Shown in pieces: positions 7,415-13,849 of a DNA stretch of 14,621 bases (positions are counted from its first letter, which is position 1; each line of letters starts with the position of its first letter). Both the position numbers and the translations under genes were made by a program. A model generated the notes under the pieces. The model had not been told where the DNA came from. It made no database searches and saw only the letters and a program-made list of their open reading frames with translations. The DNA is from DASUFI01 sp036274635 (GTDB lineage Bacteria; Planctomycetota; B15-G4): NCBI GenBank assembly GCA_036274635.1, contig DASUFI010000305.1:1-14621 (forward strand), in the 5' to 3' direction.

Positions 7415-8716
7415 TCAGAAGATGACTTGGTACTGCATGCTGAGGGTCTGGGTGTTGGGCGCGGAACCCTGCTGCACCAGGTTGTTCCACTCGAGCTGCA
7501 GCTTCCCGTTCTGCCGGTCGACGTAGTAGTTGACGCCGATCCCCGACTGCGTCTGGTCGGCTGCCGAGTCGAAGTTGACCTTGGCCCGCCGCCCGACGAT
7601 CTCCCACGTCGGCGTGATCAGGTAGCCCACCTGCACGACGTGACCGTTGGCGTCCGCGTCGTTCGGCGCATTGTGGACGTCCTCGGTGCGATGGATCAGC
7701 TCGGCCAGCACGGCCAGCGGTCCCGTCATGAGCTGCGCCTCGTAGTCGATCGAGCGCGTGTTCGAGTTCGGCGTCTCGGTGTTCAGGCCGGTGCTGTCGT
7801 CGTTCTCCATGGCATCGAGGCCGAAGCTCAGCAGCGTGCCGCCCGAATCGCAGGTCTGGAAGGCCGGGCCCTCGAGCTTCATGGGGCCCAGCGGGTTCCA
7901 GGCGACGCGCACGCCCTTGCGCAGGCCGTTGTTGTCCTCGCCGGCCGTGTTGTCCTTCGTCGAGCCCTCGCCGTTGGCCATGGCCGCCTGGAACTCGAAG
8001 ATGCCGCCCTTGGCCGTGCCGTGCAGCATGACCAGCGGCTCGTACTCGGGCTCGAAGTTCTGGAACACGATCGAGCGCTCGGCGAACGAGATGTTGGCCG
8101 TGCTGGTCAGCGCCTCGCGGCCGAACGGGAACTCCGTCTGGCCGAGCAGCAGGGCCAGGCCATTCTCGAAGCCCCAGTCGACGTAGCCCTGCTTGAGGGT
8201 CACGCTGCCGTTGGTGGCCGGGTCGGTGAGGTTCTTCTGCGTGTTGGCGTCGATCTCGAGCCTGTACTTCACGTTCTCCGCGCCGGCGTTGCCCTCGAAT
8301 CCGAAGCGCGCGCGCGGGACCGAGACGTTGACTCCGTCCTGCGCGCTGTCCTGACTGTTGACCGATTCCGCACGCGCCTGGATGCGGCCCTTGAAGCCCA
8401 TGGACCACTTGCCGTCGGGCGACTTGAACAGCAGCTTGCCCGACGCGCCGCCGCTGGTCTGCACGTCCGGCGCGCGCAGCCGCGCGAGACGGCCCTCGAT
8501 GACGTCGATCTCGTTGCGCGAGCTCTCCGCCTTCTCGCGGACCATCTGCACCAGCTCGTCGTACTGGGCCTGATCGATCAGGCCGCGCTGGAGCAGGATG
8601 TCCAGGATGGCGGCGTCGACCGAGGTGGCGTCGGTCTGCTGGGCGGCGGCGACAGCCGGCAGCGCGGCCAGCAGGGCGGCCGCGAGGGCGGGCACGAATC
8701 GCGCGAGGATCCTCAT
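7415..8716 (-). CDS. Phosphate-selective porin, OprO/OprP family
   Basis: A predicted outer-membrane beta-barrel porin that would let phosphate or polyphosphate enter the periplasm. The 433-residue product has a signal peptide (1-25, cleavage after VAAA before QQT). An N-terminal helical stretch (about 36-80, ILDILLQRGLIDQAQYDEL onward) probably forms a coiled coil. The barrel (about 95-433) shows alternating strands such as WSMGFKGRIQARAE, GLALLLGQTEFPFGRE (186-201) and a final strand MQYQVIF. The terminal Phe is the recognition signal for outer-membrane insertion. Helix plus barrel and the length near 430-440 fit the OprO/OprP family. A GGGAG lies ten bases before the ATG. The gene is divergent from phoB and has a candidate Pho box upstream, which supports phosphate as the solute. 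Strict phosphate selectivity cannot be confirmed from sequence alone. Confidence 0.84.
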   Translation of the reverse strand: MRILARFVPALAAALLAALPAVAAAQQTDATSVDAAILDILLQRGLIDQAQYDELVQMVREKAESSRNEIDVIEGRLARLRAPDVQTSGGASGKLLFKSPDGKWSMGFKGRIQARAESVNSQDSAQDGVNVSVPRARFGFEGNAGAENVKYRLEIDANTQKNLTDPATNGSVTLKQGYVDWGFENGLALLLGQTEFPFGREALTSTANISFAERSIVFQNFEPEYEPLVMLHGTAKGGIFEFQAAMANGEGSTKDNTAGEDNNGLRKGVRVAWNPLGPMKLEGPAFQTCDSGGTLLSFGLDAMENDDSTGLNTETPNSNTRSIDYEAQLMTGPLAVLAELIHRTEDVHNAPNDADANGHVVQVGYLITPTWEIVGRRAKVNFDSAADQTQSGIGVNYYVDRQNGKLQLEWNNLVQQGSAPNTQTLSMQYQVIF

Positions 8717-8813
8717 GAAAGCGGTTCTCCCGGGGGTCTGGAGGCGGACTGGACAGCCGGGTGGAGGTCGTACAGGGCTTCCGTAAAGGGAAAGTCAGGA
8801 CGGCTCCGATTTT

Positions 8814-8831
8814 CATGAAGGTACGGTGGAG
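8814..8831 (-). promoter_or_regulatory. Candidate Pho box facing the porin gene
   Basis: The minus strand reads CTCCACC-GTAC-CTTCATG: two 7-bp units spaced 11 bp, the architecture bound by a PhoB dimer. The best unit, CTTCATG, is the same as that in front of phoB. Further downstream at the same period lies CTGACTT (8792-8798). The site is about 100 bases before the porin ATG. Confidence 0.45.
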
Positions 8832-8855
8832 GGCTCTGGAAGCCCCCGGCTCCAC
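8826..8855. repeat. Inverted repeat between the divergent Pho boxes
   Basis: GTGGA-GGGCT (8826-8835), a CTGGA loop, AGCCC (8841-8845), five unpaired bases, and TCCAC (8851-8855) form an imperfect hairpin midway between the porin and phoB promoters. It partly overlaps the porin-facing Pho box. Function unknown. Confidence 0.35.
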
Positions 8856-8859
8856 GATC

Positions 8860-8888
8860 GCCCATGCGCTCTTCACGACACCTTCATG
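8860..8888 (+). promoter_or_regulatory. Candidate Pho box facing phoB
   Basis: Three 7-bp units follow each other with an 11-bp period: GCCCATG (8860-8866), CTTCACG (8871-8877) and CTTCATG (8882-8888). This matches the direct-repeat design of Pho boxes (CTGTCAT in E. coli) with a variant unit, and suggests that phoB activates its own transcription. The last unit ends only 23 bases before the phoB ATG, so the mRNA leader would be very short or absent. Confidence 0.5.
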
Positions 8889-8911
8889 GGGCGGGACCAC
8901 CCTGCGGAAGC

Positions 8912-9613
8912 ATGTCCAAGCCCAAGATCCTGATCGTCGAGGACGACTCCGACATCCGCGAGCTGCTGCAGTACAGCCTCGCCCGCGACGGGAACGAGGT
9001 GGCCGTGGCCGCCGACGGCAAGGCCGCCATGACCACGGCGCGCCGCCTCGTGCCCGACCTCGTGCTGCTCGACCTCATGCTGCCCGGCGTCGACGGCCTG
9101 GAAGTCTGCCGCCAGCTGCGCTCGGACCGCGCCACCGCCGGCTCGGCCATCATCATGGTCACGGCCAAGGGCGAGGAGTCCGACGTCGTGCTGGGCCTCG
9201 GCCTGGGCGCCGACGACTACGTGCTCAAGCCCTTCAAGACCAACGAGCTCGTCGCGCGCGTCAAGGCCGTGCTGCGCCGCACGCGCGAGCCCACGCGCCT
9301 GCCGGACGACCGCCGCACGCTCGTGCACGGCTCGCTGCGCATCGACCCCGAGCGCCACAAGGTCAGCATCGGCGACGCGGACGTGGACCTCACCGCGACC
9401 GAGTTCCGCATCCTGCACTACCTCGCCTCGCGCCCCGGCCGCGTGTTCACGCGCGACCAGATCCTGACCGCCTCGATGGGCGCCAACAGCATGGTGCTCG
9501 AGCGCAACATCGACGTGCACGTGCGCAGCATCCGCCGCAAGCTGGGCGAGCACCGCGACCTGATCGAGACCGTGCGCGCGATCGGGTATCGTTTCGCGGA
9601 GTCGGTGAACTGA
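8912..9613 (+). CDS. phoB: Phosphate regulon response regulator PhoB
   Basis: A 233-residue OmpR/PhoB-type transcription factor that, when phosphorylated by PhoR, binds Pho boxes. The receiver domain (about 4-120) has the acidic pair D11-D12, phospho-acceptor D54 in LLDLMLPG, T84 and K106 in LKPF. The winged-helix DNA-binding domain (about 135-230) shows LTATEFRILHYLASRPGRVF (160-179) and a recognition region RNIDVHVRSIRRKLG (198-212), ending in the usual IGYRF. The ATG at 8912 gives the standard start MSKPKILIVEDD; an ATG further upstream at 8864 would lie inside the proposed Pho box. The ribosome binding site is poor (GGAAG almost touching the ATG), compatible with a short-leader transcript. 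The adjacent phoR, phoU and porin genes support PhoB rather than another OmpR-type regulator. Confidence 0.9.
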   Translation: MSKPKILIVEDDSDIRELLQYSLARDGNEVAVAADGKAAMTTARRLVPDLVLLDLMLPGVDGLEVCRQLRSDRATAGSAIIMVTAKGEESDVVLGLGLGADDYVLKPFKTNELVARVKAVLRRTREPTRLPDDRRTLVHGSLRIDPERHKVSIGDADVDLTATEFRILHYLASRPGRVFTRDQILTASMGANSMVLERNIDVHVRSIRRKLGEHRDLIETVRAIGYRFAESVN

Positions 9614-9638
9614 CCGCCCCGTCTGAGCGGGAGCTCCG

Positions 9639-11432
9639 ATGACGGGCTTCTGGAAGGTCTTCGGAGCCGCGGCCATCGTCGTCGCCGTGGCCGTGGCCAT
9701 CGTGGGCGCCCTGGCCCTGCGCACGGTCGACGCGACCGTGGACGCGCACCTGCAGCGGCGGGTGGAGGCCGAGACCGAGCTGCTGGCGGCGGCCGTGCTG
9801 CCCGGCCTGCGCTCGGGCGACGCCTCGGGCCTCGAGGCGCAGGTGCACGCGCTGGCCGCGCGCCTCCCGAAGGACCGGCTCACCGTGCTCGACGCGACCG
9901 GCGTGGTCCTGGCGGACAGCCACGCCGACGCGCGCTCGATGGAGAATCACCTCGACCGGGAGGAAGTGCAGGCGGCCCTGCACGACCCGCACCCACTCCC
10001 CATCGCACGCACCAGCCACACGCTGCACGAGGACATGGTCTACCTGGCGCTGGCCGTGCACGACGGCGAGCACCTGCTGGGCTTCGCGCGCGTGGCCGTG
10101 CCCGCGGCCGACGTGCGCGCCGAGCGCGCCGAGCTGAGCACCGCGGTGCTGCTGGGCGCGGGCCTGGCGCTGCTGGCCGGCGCCGCCGCGGGCGCCGTGC
10201 TGGCCGGCAGCGTGCGCCGCCCGCTGCGCCAGATGACGGGCTTCGTCGACGCCGTCGCGCGCGGCGACGCCCCGCCCCGCCTGCCGGCCCGCAGCATGGG
10301 CGACCTCTCCGGCCTGGCCGACGCCATCAACACGATGGCCGACCAGCTGGCCGAGCGCTTCGAGCGCATCGTGCGCGACCAGTCGGAGATCCGCGCCATC
10401 CTGGGGGCCATGGTCGAGGGCGTGCTCGCGGTGGACTCGGCGCGGCGCGTGGTGCTGCTCAACGCCGCCGCCTGCGACACCTTGGGCACCACCGAGGAGC
10501 AGGCGCGCGGCAAGCCGGTGTGGGAGGTGACGCGCCTGCCCGAGATCACCGAGCTCATCGAGCGCTGCCTGCGCACCGCCCGGCCCGCGTGGATCGAGGC
10601 GCGCCTCATCGGCCAGCCTCACGACCGCGTGCTGCGCCTCGCCGCCTCGCCCCTGGCCGACGCGCGCGGCCTGTTCGGCTGCGTGCTGGTGCTGCACGAC
10701 CTGTCCGAGCTGCGCCGGCTGGAGACCGTGCGGCGCGACTTCGTGGTCAACGTGAGCCACGAGCTCAAGACGCCCCTGACCTCGCTGCGCGGCTACCTCG
10801 ACGCGGTGCTGGACGACGCGGCCCTGCCCGACGAGCTGCAGCGCCGCTTCCTCGCCCGCGCGCGCGACGCGACCGAGCGCCTGGTGGCCATCGTCGCGGA
10901 CCTGCTGACGCTGGCGCGAGTGGAGGCCGAGGACAGCCTCCCCCGGCACGAGCCGCTGGACCTGCGCGACCTGGCCGTCGAGTGCGCGGCGGCCGCCGCC
11001 GACGCCGCCGCCCTGCGCGGCGCCCAGGTCCAGCTCGACCTGCCCGGCGAACCCGTGCCCATTGCCGGTGACGACTCGACCCTCGCCACGGCCATCAACA
11101 ACCTGTTGGACAACGCGCTGAAGTACGGCCCCGCCGGCGGGCTCGTGCGGCTGTGCGTGCGGCGCGAGGGCGAGGAGGCGCTGCTGGAGGTCGAGGACCG
11201 CGGCCCGGGCATCCCCGAGCACGAGCACGAGCGCATCTGGGAGCGCTTCTACCGCGTGGACCGCAGCCGCGGCCGCGAGCCGGGCGGCACCGGGCTGGGG
11301 CTGTCCATCGTGCGCAACGTGGCCGGCGCGCACGGCGGGCGGGTGTCGCTCGACTCCGAGGTCGGGCGTGGAAGCACATTCCGCATCCATCTTCCCCTGC
11401 GGCCGGCGAGCGCCCCCGCCGTATCTTCCTGA
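9639..11432 (+). CDS. phoR: Phosphate regulon sensor histidine kinase PhoR
   Basis: A membrane histidine kinase of 597 residues, predicted to phosphorylate PhoB when phosphate is scarce. In order: transmembrane helix 1 (about 8-27), an extracytoplasmic sensor segment (28-165) with the Cache-like stretch LTVLDATGVVLADSHADARS (81-100), transmembrane helix 2 (168-190), HAMP (190-243), PAS (about 250-355), HisKA with H374 in NVSHELKTPL, and the HATPase domain with N-box NNLLDNALKYG (487-497), DRGPGIP (520-526) and GGTGLGLSIV (549-558). Having an extracytoplasmic sensor plus HAMP plus PAS matches PhoR of Bacillus and many other bacteria; the E. coli PhoR lacks the large outer segment. GGGAG lies five bases before the ATG. 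The gene follows phoB after 25 bases and is followed by the phoU remnant after 24, so all are probably co-transcribed. Confidence 0.9.
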   Translation: MTGFWKVFGAAAIVVAVAVAIVGALALRTVDATVDAHLQRRVEAETELLAAAVLPGLRSGDASGLEAQVHALAARLPKDRLTVLDATGVVLADSHADARSMENHLDREEVQAALHDPHPLPIARTSHTLHEDMVYLALAVHDGEHLLGFARVAVPAADVRAERAELSTAVLLGAGLALLAGAAAGAVLAGSVRRPLRQMTGFVDAVARGDAPPRLPARSMGDLSGLADAINTMADQLAERFERIVRDQSEIRAILGAMVEGVLAVDSARRVVLLNAAACDTLGTTEEQARGKPVWEVTRLPEITELIERCLRTARPAWIEARLIGQPHDRVLRLAASPLADARGLFGCVLVLHDLSELRRLETVRRDFVVNVSHELKTPLTSLRGYLDAVLDDAALPDELQRRFLARARDATERLVAIVADLLTLARVEAEDSLPRHEPLDLRDLAVECAAAAADAAALRGAQVQLDLPGEPVPIAGDDSTLATAINNLLDNALKYGPAGGLVRLCVRREGEEALLEVEDRGPGIPEHEHERIWERFYRVDRSRGREPGGTGLGLSIVRNVAGAHGGRVSLDSEVGRGSTFRIHLPLRPASAPAVSS

Positions 11433-11456
11433 CGCCGCCCAGCGCGGCGTCCGACC

Positions 11457-11992
11457 ATGACCAAGTCGATGCAAGCGGACATGTCCCTGCTCAAGCAGCG
11501 ATCCTGCGCATGGGCGGCATGGTGGAGGAGGCCACGCGCAACGCGACGGTGGCGCTCACGCAGCGCCGCGCGGACCTCGCGCGCCGCGTCATCGAGTCCG
11601 TGGCCGAGCGCGCCATCGACCTCTCGGCCCGCGACCCGCTGGTGCTGCCGCTGCGCTTCGAGCGCATGACCGAGATCGTGCGCGCCATGCTGCACGACGC
11701 GCTGGACGCGCTGGTCCACCGCAAGGCCCAGCTGGCGCGGCGCGTGCTGGAGCAGGACCCGGAGATCAACGAGATCCACAAGGAGCACTTCGGGCTGCTG
11801 CAGGACACCATGAAGGCCAGCCCGGACAGCGTGGAGGCGGCCGTGGACCTGCTCTCCGCCAGCCGGCAGATCGAGCGCATCGGCGACCAGACCAAGAACA
11901 TCGCCGAGGACGTGGTCTTCCTCATCGAAGGCCAGGTCATCCGCCACCAGCGCACCCCGCCGGCCGCGCGCAGCGCCTGGGGAGCCCCTTGA
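11457..11992 (+). pseudogene. phoU: phoU, frameshifted and internally deleted
   Basis: PhoU normally restrains PhoR signalling together with the Pst transporter. The ATG at 11457 opens a proper PhoU N-terminus, MTKSMQADMSLLKQ, but after codon 14 the frame must change: ILRMGGMVEEATRNATVALT continues in another frame from 11501, and one base is missing between 11499 and 11501. A second lesion follows. RRVIE (to 11596) joins directly to SVAERAIDLSARDPL, so about 50 residues found in intact PhoU are absent, including the first ERIGD motif. The second repeat is well kept (LARRVLEQDPEINEIHKEHF, IERIGDQTKNIAEDVVFLIE). Adding one base would give 178 residues; adding the missing segment gives about 228, the usual length. 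Without repair, an ATG at 11510 could give a 160-residue product (11510-11992), but it has no ribosome binding site. Sequencing or assembly error is an alternative for the frameshift. Confidence 0.75.
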
Positions 11993-12000
11993 AGACGTCA

Positions 12001-12032
12001 TTCGGGCCTGGGAGCGCGCTCCCAGCTCCGAA
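12001..12032. repeat. Palindrome between phoU and the protease gene
   Basis: An 18-bp perfect palindrome, CTGGGAGCGCGCTCCCAG (12008-12025), is flanked by TTCGG (12001-12005) and CCGAA (12028-12032), which extend the stem after two weak positions. It starts nine bases after the phoU stop. No T run follows, so it is either a weak terminator of the pho operon or an operator for the protease gene. Confidence 0.5.
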
Positions 12033-12093
12033 GCACCTCTTCAATGGGCTCCCGCCGCTCAAGAGCTCCCCCTCCGGGGCCGAAACGGCGGAC

Positions 12094-13839
12094 ATGCATT
12101 CCTCTGCACGCGCCCTGGCCGTGCTGCTCCTGCTCGCGGCCGGCGCGACGGGGCAGAATCGTCCCGATCCCGTCCAGACCGTGGTCCCGTGGCAGGGCCA
12201 CGAGGTGCTGGCGGGCGAGCTGCTGGTGCAGTTCCGTCCCAACGTCAGCGCGGCGGCGCAGTCGCTGGCGCACAAGCAGCAGGGCGTGCTGCCGCGCGCG
12301 GTCCTCGGCCCGCGGCTCACGCGCGTGGTGCTGCCCGCGGGCACCGACCTCGAGGCGCGGCGCGCCGCCTACGCCGCGCGCCCGGACGTGGAGTTCGTGC
12401 AGCCCAACGTGCTGCACCATCCGGTGGCCGTGCCCGACGATCCCCTGTGGAGCACCCAGTGGGCCCTCTCGCGCGTGCGCGCCGCGGAGGCCTGGGACAG
12501 CTGGCCGGGCAGCGCGGACGCCGTCGTCGCCGTCATCGACACGGGCGTCGACGTGGACCACCCCGACCTCGCCGCGCACTACGCCTGGGGCCTCGACACC
12601 TTCGCGGGCGACGCCGACCCGGACGACGCCGCCGGCCACGGCACGCACTGCTGCGGCATCGCCAACGCCGTCACCGACAACGGCCTCGGCGTGGCGGGCG
12701 CGGCTCCCGGCTGCCGCTTCGCCTCCTACCGCTGCGGCAACACGTCCTTCAGCAGCTCCGCGCTCGTGGCGGCCATCCAGGATGCGGTGGCCAAGGGCGC
12801 GCGCGTGATCTCCATGTCCTGGGGCAGCACCTACGACGATCCCGCAATCCGCAGCGCGCTGCAGGCGGCCTCCGACGCCGGCTGCCTGCTGGTGGCCGCG
12901 GCCGGCAACGACAACTCCTCGACGCCCTTCTATCCCGCCGCGCTGCCCTTCGTGCTGGCGGTGGGCGCGAGCAACTCCGGCGACAACCGCGCCTCCTTCT
13001 CCAACTACGGCGCCTGGGTGGACCTGGCCGCGCCCGGCGAGTCCATCGACTCCACCTGGCTGGCCGGCGGCACGGCCTACCTCTCGGGCACGTCCATGGC
13101 CACGCCGCTCGTGGCCGGCGCGGGCCTGCTGCTCTACGGCCGGCTCGGCCAGCGCACGCCGGCGCACGCGGCGGCGGTGCGCGCGGCGCTGGAGCAAAGC
13201 GGCGCGCCCGTGGGCAACTGGGTCGCGCACGGCCGGCTGGACATGGCCGCGGCGATGGACCAGCTCTTCCCGTCCACGCCGCCGCAGCTCACCTCCCTCG
13301 ATCCGCCGGAGCTGCCCGCGCTGCATGGCACCACGGTCACGCTGACCGGCAGCGGGTTGTGGAGCACGACGTCCGTGACCGTGGCCGGCGCCGGCGTGAG
13401 CTTCGCTCTCGTGGACGGCACCCACCTCACCTTCACCGCGCCCGATGCCCCCGTGCTCGGGCCGGGCACCTTGAGCGTCAGCACACCGGCGGGCACGGAC
13501 GACCTCGGCTTCACCTGGGTCGAGACGGACCCGCCGCGCCTGGTGGTGCCGGCGCAGCTCGCCGGCGGCTCACCGTGCACGTGGTCGCTCGGCGGTCCCG
13601 TGGGCGACGGCTGGTTCCTGCTGCTGGCGCTGGACGCCAACACCTTCAGCTACGCCGGCCAGCAGATCCTGGTGCCGCTGGCGATGGTCAAGGGCAGCAA
13701 GCTGGGCGCCACCGGCCTGGCGTCGCTGCAGGCCTTCATTCCCGCCGCCGCTGCGGGCCTCGCCATCCGCTCGCAGCTCGTGACGTGGGACGGCGACCTC
13801 TCGGGCGCGAGCCCGATCGAGACCACGACCATCGACTGA
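12094..13839 (+). CDS. Exported subtilisin-family (S8) serine protease
   Basis: A predicted secreted endopeptidase of 581 residues. Signal peptide about 1-20 (MHSSARALAVLLLLAAGATG); propeptide about 40-108 with ELLVQFRPNV and DVEFVQPNVL, as in the fervidolysin/thermitase group, removed on maturation. The peptidase domain (about 110-395) has the full triad: D149 in AVIDTGVDVDHPDL, H182 in GHGTHCCGI and S334 in LSGTSMATP, with oxyanion N272 in AAGND. Two cysteines follow the catalytic His motif where Val-Ala is usual. An IPT/TIG beta-sandwich follows (about 396-475, PPQLTSLDPPELPALHGTTV onward), then a C-terminal beta-rich domain (476-581). The ATG at 12094 is chosen because the signal peptide begins there; the frame is open back to a TTG at 11989 but that extension has no signal character. 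The ribosome binding site is weak. Confidence 0.9.
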   Translation: MHSSARALAVLLLLAAGATGQNRPDPVQTVVPWQGHEVLAGELLVQFRPNVSAAAQSLAHKQQGVLPRAVLGPRLTRVVLPAGTDLEARRAAYAARPDVEFVQPNVLHHPVAVPDDPLWSTQWALSRVRAAEAWDSWPGSADAVVAVIDTGVDVDHPDLAAHYAWGLDTFAGDADPDDAAGHGTHCCGIANAVTDNGLGVAGAAPGCRFASYRCGNTSFSSSALVAAIQDAVAKGARVISMSWGSTYDDPAIRSALQAASDAGCLLVAAAGNDNSSTPFYPAALPFVLAVGASNSGDNRASFSNYGAWVDLAAPGESIDSTWLAGGTAYLSGTSMATPLVAGAGLLLYGRLGQRTPAHAAAVRAALEQSGAPVGNWVAHGRLDMAAAMDQLFPSTPPQLTSLDPPELPALHGTTVTLTGSGLWSTTSVTVAGAGVSFALVDGTHLTFTAPDAPVLGPGTLSVSTPAGTDDLGFTWVETDPPRLVVPAQLAGGSPCTWSLGGPVGDGWFLLLALDANTFSYAGQQILVPLAMVKGSKLGATGLASLQAFIPAAAAGLAIRSQLVTWDGDLSGASPIETTTID

Positions 13840-13849
13840 ACCGCGGCTG

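Noticed and set aside
5151..7526. 791-codon open frame on the + strand across btuF and the dehydrogenase gene
   Set aside because: It lies antisense to two well-recognised genes, is Arg/Ala/Val-rich with no family motif, and arises from high GC content suppressing stop codons.
7382..8818. 478-codon + strand frame opposite the porin
   Set aside because: Shadow of the porin reading frame; no family features, and the porin has a signal peptide, barrel pattern and terminal Phe.
9447..11474. 675-codon minus-strand frame opposite phoR
   Set aside because: Shadow of phoR, with biased His/Gln/Ala/Val composition and no motif.
11490..11505. Programmed ribosomal frameshift in phoU
   Set aside because: No slippery heptamer, stop codon or downstream stimulatory structure is evident at CTCAAGCAGCGATCC, and an additional large deletion points to damage rather than recoding.
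11989..12093. N-terminal extension of the protease from a TTG at 11989
   Set aside because: The extension spans the palindrome and has no signal-peptide character; the ATG at 12094 begins a clean signal peptide.
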